Positions 40,645 to 52,615 are shown, numbered from the stretch's first letter. The stretch is 64,000 nt of DNA from Teichococcus wenyumeiae (GCF_003696345.1 NZ_RFLX01000020.1:1-64000); one strand, 5' to 3'. Numbers and translations: made by a program. Notes: generated from the letters alone by a model not told the origin.

Positions 40645-41810
40645 TCCACCACGAATCGCGGCATGGCGGGGGCCGCCGCGCCTTGTTCCAGCTTATCGCG
40701 CAAACGGCGGGCGATGGCGCGGTAGGTTTTTGCCTCCTCGCTTTCCGGCTTCGCCATGGCGATGGGGGTGCCGGCATCGGCCAGTTCCCGGATGGCCAGC
40801 TTCAGCGGCAATTCGCCGAGGAATTCCACCTCCATCCGCTCGGCTTCCGCCCGCGCGCCGCCATGGCCGAAGATCTCGGCCCGGTGGTTGCAGTTGGGGC
40901 AGCAGAAGTAGGACATGTTCTCGATCAGCCCCAGCACCGGCACGTTCACCTTCTGGAACATGCGGATGCCGCGCCGGGCATCGATCAGCGCCACGTCCTG
41001 CGGGGTGGAGACGATGACGGCGCCGGCCAGCGGCACCCGCTGGCTCATGGTCAGTTGCGCGTCGCCGGTGCCGGGCGGCATGTCCACCACCATCACGTCC
41101 AGCTCGCCCCATTCCACCTGGCCGAGCATCTGCTCCAGCGCGCCCATCACCATGGGGCCGCGCCAGACCATCGGCGTTTCCTCCTCCACCAGGAAGCCGA
41201 TGGACATGGCCTTCAGGCCCCAGCGGGAGATCGGGATGATGCGGCCCTGGGTGGCGCGCGGCCGTTCCCGCGTGCCCAGCATCTGGGGCAGGGAGGGGCC
41301 GTAGATATCGGCGTCCAGCAACCCGACCTTCAGCCCTTCCGCCGCCAGCGACACGGCGAGGTTGACCGCCGTGGTGGATTTGCCGACGCCGCCCTTGCCG
41401 GAAGCCACCGCGATGATGGACTTCACTCCCGGCAGCAGCATCGGCCCCTGGCCCGGCGGCGGGCGGCTGGCGCGGGCGGCGCCCGGTGGCGGCGCGGCAT
41501 GGCTGTGCCCCGCATGGTCATGGTCATGAGGTGCCGTCGGCGCCGGCCCGGCCTGGATATCTCGGTGCGCCGTCAGCACGCAGGTGGCGGAGAGCACGCC
41601 CGGCACCGCCGCCGCCGCCCGCTCCGCCGCCGCGCGCAGCGGCTCCAGCGCCCGGGCACGCTCCCGCGGCACGGCCAGGGCGAATTGCACCAGCCCGTCC
41701 CGCGCCGAAAGCCCCTGCAACATGCCGGAGGAGACGACGTCCCGGCCCGTGTCCGGGTCACGCACCGCGCTCAGGGCGGCCCGGACGGCCTCTGCAAGTG
41801 TCTCCGACAT
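40641..41810 (-). CDS. mrp: Mrp/ApbC family Fe-S cluster carrier ATPase
   Basis: 389-residue scaffold/carrier for Fe-S clusters. The N-terminal MIP18-like domain is at 1-85, followed by a His/Asp-rich linker (HDHDHAGHSH, about 95-104). The ParA/MinD-type domain has the P-loop GKGGVGKSTT (138-147), DADIYGPSLPQMLG, VVDMPPGTGD and the cluster-ligand motif CCPNC. The ATG at 41810 (MSETLAEAV) begins the domain; upstream in-frame codons are not conserved-looking. Confidence 0.93.
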   Translation of the reverse strand: MSETLAEAVRAALSAVRDPDTGRDVVSSGMLQGLSARDGLVQFALAVPRERARALEPLRAAAERAAAAVPGVLSATCVLTAHRDIQAGPAPTAPHDHDHAGHSHAAPPPGAARASRPPPGQGPMLLPGVKSIIAVASGKGGVGKSTTAVNLAVSLAAEGLKVGLLDADIYGPSLPQMLGTRERPRATQGRIIPISRWGLKAMSIGFLVEEETPMVWRGPMVMGALEQMLGQVEWGELDVMVVDMPPGTGDAQLTMSQRVPLAGAVIVSTPQDVALIDARRGIRMFQKVNVPVLGLIENMSYFCCPNCNHRAEIFGHGGARAEAERMEVEFLGELPLKLAIRELADAGTPIAMAKPESEEAKTYRAIARRLRDKLEQGAAAPAMPRFVVE

Positions 41811-42017
41811 CGCTTGAAAACCTCTTCTTCCCGGACAATATCCGCCCTGCCCTCGCAGTGGCGTGATGCAACCGCATTGCGCCGCAGCCCGGACAGGGCG
41901 ACATATGATCCGGCCCTGTCGCGCATGCATCCGCTTCGCGCAAGCGGCCGACGACAACCTGTGCCGCGCGGAACCCGCGCGGTGCGCGACGACACGTTAC
42001 GGGAGATGTGCCGGCCG

Positions 42018-43247
42018 ATGCCCTGGAACAATACTGGTGGCTCGAACTCTGGGGGGAGCCCCTGGGGCAATCCGCGTCCGGGCGGGCCTTGGGGGCAACC
42101 GCCCCAGGGTGGTGGCGGCGGTGGGCGTGGCCCCGGCAGCAACGGCCCTGACCTGGATGATGCGATCCGCCAGGCGCAGGCGGCGCTGCGCCGCATCCTT
42201 CCCGGCGGCGGTGGCCGTGGCGGCACTGGCAAGTGGATCGGCCTGGGCGTGCTGGCGCTGATCGCGGTCTGGGCCGCCAGCGGCATCTATCGCGTGCAGC
42301 CGGACGAGCAGGGTGTGGTGATGCGCTTCGGCGCCTTCAACCGCACCACCCAGCCCGGCCTGAACTACCGCATCCCCTGGCCGGTGGAGAGCGTGACCAC
42401 GCCGCGCGTGACGCGCATCAACCGCATCGACATCGGCTTCCGCGCGCCCAACGACACGCCGCTCTCCCGCCCCGTCTCCGCCCGGGACGTGCTGGAGGAG
42501 AGCATGATGCTGACGGGCGACGAGAACATCATCGACATCGACTTCGCGGTGTTCTGGCGCATCCGCGACGCGGGCGAATACCTGTTCAACACCCGCAACC
42601 CGGACCAGACCGTGAAGTCGGCGGCCGAGAGCGTGATGCGCGAGGTGGTGGGGCGCACCCCCATCCAGCCGGCGCTGACCGAGGCCCGCGCGCAGATCGA
42701 GCAGGCGGTGCGCCAGGGCACGCAGTACATCCTGGACCAGTATGGCTCGGGCATCGAGATCATGCAGATCCAGCTGCTGAAGGTGGACCCGCCGCCGGCC
42801 GTGATCGACGCCTTCCGCGACGTGCAGCGCGCCAATGCGGACCGCGAGCGCGCCCGCAACGAGGCCGAGGCCTATCGCAACGACATCATTCCCCGCGCCC
42901 GCGGCGAGGGCCAGCGCATGATCCAGGAGGCCGAGGGCTTCAAGGAATCGCAGGTCGCCCGTGCCCGAGGCGAGGCCGCGCGCTTCCTGTCCGTGCTGAC
43001 GGCCTATCAGACCTCCCAGGACGTGACGATGCGCCGCCTCTACCTGGAGACGATGGAAGAGATCCTGCGCAAGAACCCGAAGATCGTGGTGGACGACCGG
43101 CTGCAGGGCATCGTGCCCTATCTGCCGCTGGACGGGCAGGGCGCCGCGCAGCAGCGCGCGCCGCAGCCGCCGGCCCAGGGCGCGGCCCAGTCCACGCCGC
43201 CGGCGCCGCCGGCCATGCTCAACCGCCAGGGGGGAGCTGCCCGATGA
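42018..43247 (+). CDS. hflK: FtsH protease regulator HflK
   Basis: 409-residue SPFH-domain membrane protein that with HflC forms a cage around FtsH. The N-terminus is Gly/Pro/Asn-rich (MPWNNTGGSNSGGSPWGN), followed by a membrane helix near residues 74-92. The prohibitin domain (RVQPDEQGVVMRFGAF) has helical hairpins rich in Arg/Glu, and a Pro/Gln-rich tail ends the protein. The ATG at 42018 matches the family N-terminus, although the frame is open far upstream. It overlaps hflC as ATGA. Confidence 0.94.
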   Translation: MPWNNTGGSNSGGSPWGNPRPGGPWGQPPQGGGGGGRGPGSNGPDLDDAIRQAQAALRRILPGGGGRGGTGKWIGLGVLALIAVWAASGIYRVQPDEQGVVMRFGAFNRTTQPGLNYRIPWPVESVTTPRVTRINRIDIGFRAPNDTPLSRPVSARDVLEESMMLTGDENIIDIDFAVFWRIRDAGEYLFNTRNPDQTVKSAAESVMREVVGRTPIQPALTEARAQIEQAVRQGTQYILDQYGSGIEIMQIQLLKVDPPPAVIDAFRDVQRANADRERARNEAEAYRNDIIPRARGEGQRMIQEAEGFKESQVARARGEAARFLSVLTAYQTSQDVTMRRLYLETMEEILRKNPKIVVDDRLQGIVPYLPLDGQGAAQQRAPQPPAQGAAQSTPPAPPAMLNRQGGAAR

Positions 43248-44230
43248 ACCGCTTGACGCTTCTGGCGGGCGTGGCCGTGGTGGCCGTGGTCGCCATCGCC
43301 TCCACCCTCTTCACGGTGCAGCAGACCGAGCAGGTGATGATCACCCAGTTCGGCGAGCCCATCCGCGTCATCTCGAAGCCGGGTCTGCACGCCAAGATCC
43401 CGTTCATCCAGACCGTGGTGTCCTTTGACCGCCGCCTGCTGGACTACGACGCGCCGGGCGAGGAAGTCATTCTGGGCGACCAGCGCCGGCTGATCGTGGA
43501 CAGCTTCACCCGCTTCCGCATCTCTGACCCGCTGCGCTTCTTCCAGACCTCGGGCGCGCAGGAAGCGGGCATCCGAGGGCGGCTGTCCTCGATCGTCTCG
43601 TCCTCGCTGCGCCGCGTGCTGGGCAGCCAGCCGCTGCTGGGGGTGCTCTCCTCCGACCGGCAGAAGATCATGGATGAGATCAAGCGCCAGGTGAATGCCG
43701 AGGCCACGCAGTTCGGTATCACCGTGGAGGATGTCCGCATCCGCCGCGCCGACCTGCCGGAAGAGAATACCCAGGCCGTGCTGAACCGCATGCAGTCCGA
43801 GCGTGAGCGCGTGGCGCGCGAGGCGCGGGCCGAGGGTGCCGAGGTGGCCGCCCGCGTCCGCGCCGGCGCCGACCGCGAGCGCACCGTGCTGCTGGCCGAA
43901 AGCCAGGCCCAGGCCGATGTGCTGCGCGGCCAGGGCGAGCAGGAGGCGATCGGCATCTTCGCCGATGCCTTCCAGCGGGACCCGCAGTTCTTCCAGTTCT
44001 GGCGGACCATGCAGGCCTACCGGGAAGCCTTCTCGGACGGTGAATCGCGGCTGGTGCTGACGCCGGATTCGGAGTTCTTCCGTTACTTCCGCTCCAGCCA
44101 GTCCGGCATGCCGCTGCCGACACCCGCCGCGCCCGCGACCGGGACGGACGGCAGGCCCGCGTCGACGGTGCCCGCCAGCCCGGCTGCGGCCGCCGCCGCG
44201 CCGCAGCCGGCACCCGCCCCGGCGCCCTGA
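43244..44230 (+). CDS. hflC: FtsH protease regulator HflC
   Basis: 328-residue SPFH partner of HflK. An N-terminal signal anchor (LTLLAGVAVVAVVAIASTLF) is followed by the SPFH domain (VQQTEQVMITQFGEPIRV). Conserved VEDVRIRRADLPEENTQAV and RMQSERERVAREARAEGAE follow, with a C-terminal YREAFSDGESRLVLTPDSEFFRYF. The last ~40 residues are Pro/Ala-rich. It is followed by an intrinsic terminator that separates it from the protease gene. Confidence 0.95.
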   Translation: MNRLTLLAGVAVVAVVAIASTLFTVQQTEQVMITQFGEPIRVISKPGLHAKIPFIQTVVSFDRRLLDYDAPGEEVILGDQRRLIVDSFTRFRISDPLRFFQTSGAQEAGIRGRLSSIVSSSLRRVLGSQPLLGVLSSDRQKIMDEIKRQVNAEATQFGITVEDVRIRRADLPEENTQAVLNRMQSERERVAREARAEGAEVAARVRAGADRERTVLLAESQAQADVLRGQGEQEAIGIFADAFQRDPQFFQFWRTMQAYREAFSDGESRLVLTPDSEFFRYFRSSQSGMPLPTPAAPATGTDGRPASTVPASPAAAAAAPQPAPAPAP

Positions 44231-44253
44231 GCGCCGCGTATCCAAATGTTCCA

Positions 44254-44282
44254 AAACGGGCCGCATCCCTTGCGGCCCGTTT
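44254..44282 (+). terminator. intrinsic terminator after hflC
   Basis: AAACGGGCCGCA and TGCGGCCCGTTT form a 12-bp stem with a 5-nt loop, 23 nt after the hflC stop. The U-run is short (TTT) but the stem is perfect. Confidence 0.75.
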
Positions 44283-44319
44283 CGAGTTGAGCTTTCTCGT
44301 AACTCATCGCGGTTACGGG

Positions 44320-44348
44320 CTTTGCCTTCACGGGCAACGGCCCCATTT
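44320..44348 (+). promoter_or_regulatory. possible RpoH (sigma-32) promoter of the DegP-like gene
   Basis: CTTTGC (44320-44325), a 15-nt spacer, and CCCCATTT (44341-44348) resemble the heat-shock sigma consensus CTTGAA/CCCCAT. They would place the transcript start near 44355, giving a leader of about 50 nt before the ATG at 44403. The -35 is imperfect. Heat-shock control of degP-type genes makes it plausible. Confidence 0.4.
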
Positions 44349-44402
44349 GCACTGCGTTCTTGACCCACGCGGCCGATATCGGTCGAAAGCGAGGTTCTGC
44401 CG

Positions 44403-45956
<1,554 letters not shown>

Positions 45957-45980
45957 ACCGGGCTTTGCCCAGGCTTGGGG

Positions 45981-46005
45981 AAGGGGGGCTTCGGCCCCCC
46001 TTTTT
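45981..46005 (+). terminator. intrinsic terminator of the DegP-like gene
   Basis: GGGGGGC, TTCG tetraloop, GCCCCCC, then TTTTT, starting 25 nt after the stop codon: a textbook Rho-independent terminator. On the other strand it sits just beyond the serB stop and may serve it too. Confidence 0.92.
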
Positions 46006-46009
46006 CGTG

Positions 46010-46900
46010 TCAGGCCACGAAGTCGGCGGCGCGGTAACCCTGGGCGAAGAGCAGGGCGCGCAGGTCGGCATGGTCCACCCGCACGCGCGCGGTGGCGGCC
46101 ACCACCTGCTTGGCGTGATAGGCCACGCCCAGGCCTGCGGCGCCCAGCATCGCCAGGTCATTGGCGCCATCCCCCACCGCGACGGTGGCGGTGAGCGGCA
46201 GGCCCAGCTCGGCCGCCAGCTTCTTCAGGATGGTCAGCTTGGCGTCGCGGTCGAAGACCGGTTCCTCGACCTTGCCGGTCAGGGCGGTGCCGTCATCCAG
46301 CAGGATATTGGCGTGGTGGCTGTGGAAGCCGAGCTTCTCCGCCACGCGGGAGGTGAACCAGGTGAAGCCGCCGGAGGCGATGGCGCAATGCGCCCCATGC
46401 GCGCCCATGGTGCGGACCAGCACCTCGGCGCCCGGCATCATCTCGATCTTGGCCCAGGTTTCCTCCAGCGCCGTCAGCGTCAGGCCCTTGATCATCGCCA
46501 CCCGCTCCCGCAACGAGGTGGCGAAGTCGATCTCGCCATTCATGCTGCGCTGGGTGATGGCGGCGATCTGGTCCTGCACGCCCGCATAGGCGGCCAGCTC
46601 GTCCAGCGTCTCGGCGGTGACGATGGTGCTGTCCATGTCCGCCACCAGCAGCTTCTTGCGGCGGCCTTCGGCGGCTTGCGCGATGCAATCCACCGGCGCC
46701 CCTTCCAAAGCGCCGCGCGCGATGGCATCGGCCTGTTCCGGGGCGAGGCCGGAGAAGGGAAGGTCCAAGGCCTCGCCTTCCGCCAGCCAGTCCGGGGTGC
46801 CGGGCTGGCCGCCAAGGTCGAGAAGGGCCGCGCGCATGCGGGAGATGACGGACGCCTGCAGGTGACCCGGCGGGGCGATCAGGGTGAGAATATGAGACAT
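46010..46900 (-). CDS. serB: phosphoserine phosphatase SerB
   Basis: Final step of L-serine synthesis, a HAD phosphatase. The 296 residues have an ACT-like N-terminal domain (1-75). HAD motif I is LVADMDSTIVTAE with nucleophile and acid Asp, motif II is AIASGGFTWFTS, and motif III/IV is VAVGDGANDLAMLGAAGLG. The ATG at 46900 (MSHILTLIAP) fits the family start. It is divergent from miaA with only 26 bp between start codons. Confidence 0.95.
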   Translation of the reverse strand: MSHILTLIAPPGHLQASVISRMRAALLDLGGQPGTPDWLAEGEALDLPFSGLAPEQADAIARGALEGAPVDCIAQAAEGRRKKLLVADMDSTIVTAETLDELAAYAGVQDQIAAITQRSMNGEIDFATSLRERVAMIKGLTLTALEETWAKIEMMPGAEVLVRTMGAHGAHCAIASGGFTWFTSRVAEKLGFHSHHANILLDDGTALTGKVEEPVFDRDAKLTILKKLAAELGLPLTATVAVGDGANDLAMLGAAGLGVAYHAKQVVAATARVRVDHADLRALLFAQGYRAADFVA

Positions 46901-46926
46901 CGGGGCCGGACCATGCCTGTGCAGCC

Positions 46927-47892
46927 ATGAGTGATCAACCTTTCGCGCTGCTGGTGGCGGGGCCCACCGCATCCGGCAAGTCGGCCCTGGCGCTGGCCCT
47001 GGCCGAGCAACTGGGCGGCACGGTCATCAATGCCGATTCCATGCAGGTCTATGACGGGCTGCGCGTGCTGACCGCCCGCCCGAGCCCGGAGGAGGAGGCG
47101 CGCGCGCCGCACCGCCTTTACGGCGTGCATCCACCGGGGCAGGCCGCCAGCGTCGCCTGGTGGCGGGAGCGGGCACTGGAGGAAATGGCGGCGGCACGGC
47201 TGCCGATCCTGTGCGGCGGCACCGGCCTCTATTTCCGCAGCCTGACCCAGGGCCTGACCGAAGTGCCGCCCGTGCCGCCCGAGGCGCGGGAGGAAGCACG
47301 CGCCTTCCTGGCGGAGCATGGCCCCGCCGCCCTGCATGCCCGCCTGGCAGCCGAGGACCCGGACACCGCCACCCGCCTGCGCCCCAGCGACAGCCAGCGC
47401 CTCGCCCGTGCCTGGGAGGTCTGGCGCGGCACGGGGCGCGGGCTGGCCGCCTGGCAGCGGGAGCCCGGCACCGGCCCGGCGGAGCGGGATGGGGTGCCCT
47501 GGCGCTTCGCCGCCATCCGGCTGGACCCGCCGCGTGAGGTTCTGCGCGCCGCCATCGGCGTCCGTTGGGCGGGTATGATGACGGCGGGCGCGGTGGAGGA
47601 GGTGCGGGCGCTGCTGGCCCAGGGGCTGGACCCCGACTTGCCTGCGATGCGTGCGCATGGCGTGCCGGAGATCTCGGCGGCCCTGCGCGGGGAGATGAGC
47701 CTGGAGGAGGCCGGACGCCGCGCCTGCCTCGCCATCGGCCAGTACACCAAGCGGCAGGCCACCTGGTTCCGGCACCAGCCACTCGCGGATGTGAGCGCCA
47801 CGCATACGATCCATGCGCGCGTGACGGGTCTAGAGCAATTTTCAGAAAGTGATTGGGCTCAAATTATCGCTTTTATTGATCGGCACCGTTGA
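46927..47892 (+). CDS. miaA: tRNA dimethylallyltransferase MiaA (AT-rich 3' end)
   Basis: Adds dimethylallyl to A37 of tRNAs reading UNN codons. The 321 residues include the P-loop GPTASGKSALA, INADSMQVYDGL, LCGGTGLYFRSL, and the tRNA-binding C-terminal segment CLAIGQYTKRQATWFRHQ. The last ~20 codons (from about 47831) are strikingly AT-rich, 16 G/C in 50 nt, and use codons such as CTA, TTT, TCA and ATT that are rare in neighbouring genes. The tail may be repeat-derived. The P-loop domain leaves no doubt on function. Confidence 0.95.
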   Translation: MSDQPFALLVAGPTASGKSALALALAEQLGGTVINADSMQVYDGLRVLTARPSPEEEARAPHRLYGVHPPGQAASVAWWRERALEEMAAARLPILCGGTGLYFRSLTQGLTEVPPVPPEAREEARAFLAEHGPAALHARLAAEDPDTATRLRPSDSQRLARAWEVWRGTGRGLAAWQREPGTGPAERDGVPWRFAAIRLDPPREVLRAAIGVRWAGMMTAGAVEEVRALLAQGLDPDLPAMRAHGVPEISAALRGEMSLEEAGRRACLAIGQYTKRQATWFRHQPLADVSATHTIHARVTGLEQFSESDWAQIIAFIDRHR

Positions 47893-47893
47893 C

Positions 47894-47928
47894 GGGCGTG
47901 GCGCGGGCGCGGTAACACCGCCACGCCC
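47894..47928 (+). terminator. hairpin between miaA and ilvB
   Basis: GGGCGTGGCG (47894-47903) and CGCCACGCCC (47919-47928) form a perfect 10-bp stem with a 15-nt loop, immediately after the miaA stop and 54 nt before the ilvB start. There is no T-run. It could terminate miaA transcription with Rho, or be a leader structure of the ilv genes. Confidence 0.5.
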
Positions 47929-47981
47929 GCATGGCGTCATGCCGTGCCAGGGCCCAACATGTCAGGAAGCCCGTAACCGCC

Positions 47982-49778
47982 ATGTCTTCCCAGATCCTTC
48001 CCGCCGCGTCCGACACCCAGTCCCTGACGGGTGCCGAGATCGTCCTGCGCGCGCTGAAGGAGCAGGGCGTAGAGGTTATCTTCGGCTATCCCGGCGGCGC
48101 CGTACTGCCGATCTACGACGCCATCTTCAACCAGAACGCCATCCGCCACATCCTGGTGCGGCATGAGCAGGCGGCGGTGCATGCCGCCGAGGGCTATGCG
48201 CGCTCCACCGGCAAGGTGGGTTGCGTGCTGGTGACCTCCGGCCCCGGCGCCACCAACGCCGTGACCGGGCTGGTGGACGCGCTGCTGGACAGCATCCCCA
48301 TCGTCTGCCTGACCGGGCAGGTGCCGACGCATCTGATCGGCAACGATGCCTTCCAGGAAGCCGATACCACCGGCATCACCCGGCCCGCGACCAAGCACAA
48401 CTACCTGGTCAAGAACATCAACAAGCTGGCCGAGACGGTGCACGAGGCCTTCTACGTGGCGCGCTCCGGCCGCCCCGGCCCGGTGGTGATCGACCTGCCG
48501 AAGGACATCCTGATCGGCAAGGGCCCCTATACCGAGGCCCCGAAACAGGACCACCGTTCCTACCGCCCGCAGACGGAGCCCGATGCCGGGCAGATCCGCA
48601 AGGCGGTGTCGCTGCTGAAGCAGGCCAAGCGCCCCATCGTCTATGCCGGCGGCGGCGTCATCAACGCGGGCCCAGAGGCCAGCGAGCTGCTGGCGAAGTT
48701 CGTGCGCATGGCGGGCATGCCCTGCACCAATACACTGATGGGCCTGGGCGCCTATCCGGCCAGCGACCCGCAGTTCCTGGGCATGCTGGGCATGCACGGC
48801 ACCTTTGAGGCGAACCTCGCCATGCATGGGTGCGACGTGATGTTCAACATCGGCGCCCGCTTCGATGACCGCGTGACCGGGCGGCTGAACGCCTTCGCGC
48901 CGGGTTCCATCAAGATCCACGCCGATATCGACCCGTCCTCCATCAACAAGAACGTCAAGGTCGAGGTGCCGGTGGTGGGCGATGCCGCCGCCATCCTGCG
49001 CGCCATGATCGCCGCCTGGGAGGAAATGCCGGCGCAGCAGGACCGCGAGGCCCTGGCTGGCTGGTGGCGCCAGATCGACGAGTGGCGCGGCAAGAAGTGC
49101 CTGTCCTACGTCCAGGAAGGCAAGATCATCAAGCCGCAGCACGCGGTGCGCCGCCTGTACGAGCTGACCCAGGAAAGCGGCCGCGAGACCTTCATCACCA
49201 CCGAGGTCGGCCAGCACCAGATGTGGGCCGCCCAGTATTTCGGCTTCGAGAAGCCGAACCGCTGGATGACCTCGGGCGGCCTCGGCACCATGGGCTATGG
49301 CCTGCCGGCGGCGATGGGCACGCAGATCGCCCATCCGGACGCGCTGGTGATCGACATCGCCGGCGAGGCTTCGATCCTGATGAACATCCAGGAGATGGCG
49401 ACGCTGGCGCAGTACCGCCTGCCGGTGAAGGTGTTCATCCTGAACAACCAGTACATGGGCATGGTGCGGCAGTGGCAGGAGCTGCTGCATGGCGGCCGCT
49501 ATTCCGAAAGCTACAGCGCGGCCCTGCCGGACTTCGTGAAGCTGGCCGAGAGCTTCCACGGCGTCGGCATGCGGATCGAGGGCACGGACGACCTGGACCG
49601 CGTGATCCGCGAGATGATCGCCATCGACCGCCCCGTGATCGTGGATTGCGCGGTGGACGAGAAGGAGAACGTCTTCCCGATGATCCCGTCCGGCGCCGCG
49701 CATAACGAGATGCTGCTGGCGGCCGGGCAGGAAGGCGGCATCGCCGGCGTGACCGATGAGGGCAAGGTGCTGGTCTGA
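47982..49778 (+). CDS. ilvB: acetolactate synthase large subunit
   Basis: TPP/FAD enzyme making acetolactate or acetohydroxybutyrate for Val, Leu and Ile. The 598 residues include GYPGGAVLPIYDAIF, catalytic Glu in RHEQAAVHAAEGYAR, the FAD region GLGAYPASDPQFLGMLG, and the TPP segment VIDIAGEASILMNIQEM through LNNQYMGMVRQW. The usual GD of the TPP motif is GE here. The ATG at 47982 is preferred; an in-frame upstream start at 47931 would read through the hairpin region. Confidence 0.95.
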   Translation: MSSQILPAASDTQSLTGAEIVLRALKEQGVEVIFGYPGGAVLPIYDAIFNQNAIRHILVRHEQAAVHAAEGYARSTGKVGCVLVTSGPGATNAVTGLVDALLDSIPIVCLTGQVPTHLIGNDAFQEADTTGITRPATKHNYLVKNINKLAETVHEAFYVARSGRPGPVVIDLPKDILIGKGPYTEAPKQDHRSYRPQTEPDAGQIRKAVSLLKQAKRPIVYAGGGVINAGPEASELLAKFVRMAGMPCTNTLMGLGAYPASDPQFLGMLGMHGTFEANLAMHGCDVMFNIGARFDDRVTGRLNAFAPGSIKIHADIDPSSINKNVKVEVPVVGDAAAILRAMIAAWEEMPAQQDREALAGWWRQIDEWRGKKCLSYVQEGKIIKPQHAVRRLYELTQESGRETFITTEVGQHQMWAAQYFGFEKPNRWMTSGGLGTMGYGLPAAMGTQIAHPDALVIDIAGEASILMNIQEMATLAQYRLPVKVFILNNQYMGMVRQWQELLHGGRYSESYSAALPDFVKLAESFHGVGMRIEGTDDLDRVIREMIAIDRPVIVDCAVDEKENVFPMIPSGAAHNEMLLAAGQEGGIAGVTDEGKVLV

Positions 49779-49827
49779 TACTCGGCCAGCCTGATCCGCG
49801 ACCCTGACCCTCCACGGAACCGAGACC

Positions 49828-51397
<1,570 letters not shown>

Positions 51398-51406
51398 GCA
51401 TCGGCG

Positions 51407-51429
51407 AGGGGCCCTTCGGGGCCCCTTTT
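51407..51429 (+). terminator. intrinsic terminator of ilvBNC
   Basis: AGGGGCCC, TTCG tetraloop, GGGCCCCT followed by TTT, 10 nt after the ilvC stop. An 8-bp perfect stem of the same UUCG-capped design as the terminator at 45981. Confidence 0.9.
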
Positions 51430-51531
51430 CCGTTGCGGCTCTGCTATGCTGAAGCGGGCCGCAACCGTAACGACGGCGCGGCATTTCACCTGCCACGCGC
51501 CGGGGTGGTCCCGGGTTCAGGGACATCCTCC

Positions 51532-52611
51532 ATGCGCCTCTACAAATGCCAGGTCTGCGGCCAGGTGCTGCACTTCGAGAACACGCGCTGCGTGAAGTGC
51601 GAAAGCACCCTGGGCTATCTGCCGGAGCGCAACGTGCTCTCTGCCCTGGAAGACATCGTGGGCAAGCCGGGCGAGTTCTATGCCAGGGCCCTGCCGAACC
51701 AGCCCCTGCGCTTCTGCGACAATGCCCGGCACGAGGCCTGCAACTGGCTGGTGCCGGCGGAGAGCGAGGAGCGCTTCTGCCTCGCCTGCCGCCATAACCG
51801 CACCATCCCGGACCTTTCCGACCCGGTGAACCTGGAGCGCTGGCAGAAGATCGAGATGGCGAAGCGCCGCGCCTTCTACAGCTTCATCCGCCTGCACCTG
51901 CCGCTGCACACGCGCGCGGAGGACCCCGAGCACGGCCTGGCTTTCGACTTCCTGGCCGACGCGCCGGATGCACAGCAGAAGGTCATGACCGGCCACGACC
52001 ACGGGTTGATCACCCTGGCATTGGTGGAGGCCGACGATGCCGAGCGCGCCCGCCGCCGCACCGTCATGGGCGAGCCCTACCGCACCCTGCTGGGCCATTT
52101 CCGCCACGAATCCGGCCACCACTTCTGGGACCTGCTGGTCCGGGACGCCGGGCGGCTCGAGGAATGCCGCGCCATCTTTGGCGACGACAGCCAGGACTAC
52201 GGCGCCGCCCTCCAGCGCCATTACAACGAGGGCGCGCCGGCGGACTGGCAGGAACACTTCGTCAGCACCTATGCTACCGCGCATCCGTGGGAGGATTTCG
52301 CGGAAACATGGGCGCATTACCTCCATATCGTGGACACGCTGGAGATGGCGCGGGCGCTGGGCATCGGCATCTCGCCCCGCGTGGACCGGGAAGGGGAGCT
52401 GGAGGCGGAGGTGGATTTCGACCCCTACCGCTCCACCGACATCCATGCCGTGATGGAGGCCTGGGTGCCGCTGACGGTGGCGGTGAACAGCCTCAACCGC
52501 TCCATGGGCGTGGCGGATCTCTACCCCTTCGTACTCTCGCCCGAGGTCGTGACGAAGCTCGGCTTCATCCAGTCCCTGGTGCATGGCAAGGTGCGGGCCG
52601 ACGCCGGGTGA
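51532..52611 (+). CDS. putative zinc-binding metallopeptidase with N-terminal zinc ribbons
   Basis: 359 residues. Four N-terminal cysteines (C6, C9, C20, C23) form a zinc ribbon, and a second cysteine set lies at C62, C70, C83 and C86. A gluzincin-like HExxH occurs at 192-196 (FRHESGHHFWD), with WEDFAETWAHYLHI probably giving the third ligand. This fits the zinc-ribbon plus putative zinc-peptidase family of unknown physiological role. No signal peptide is present, so it is cytoplasmic. It lies 4 nt before the phosphoesterase gene. Confidence 0.85.
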   Translation: MRLYKCQVCGQVLHFENTRCVKCESTLGYLPERNVLSALEDIVGKPGEFYARALPNQPLRFCDNARHEACNWLVPAESEERFCLACRHNRTIPDLSDPVNLERWQKIEMAKRRAFYSFIRLHLPLHTRAEDPEHGLAFDFLADAPDAQQKVMTGHDHGLITLALVEADDAERARRRTVMGEPYRTLLGHFRHESGHHFWDLLVRDAGRLEECRAIFGDDSQDYGAALQRHYNEGAPADWQEHFVSTYATAHPWEDFAETWAHYLHIVDTLEMARALGIGISPRVDREGELEAEVDFDPYRSTDIHAVMEAWVPLTVAVNSLNRSMGVADLYPFVLSPEVVTKLGFIQSLVHGKVRADAG

Positions 52612-52615
52612 GCTC

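Noticed and set aside
40683..42017. Very long upstream extension of the hflK frame
   Set aside because: It lies antisense to mrp; the Gly/Asn-rich MPWNN start at 42018 is the typical HflK N-terminus.
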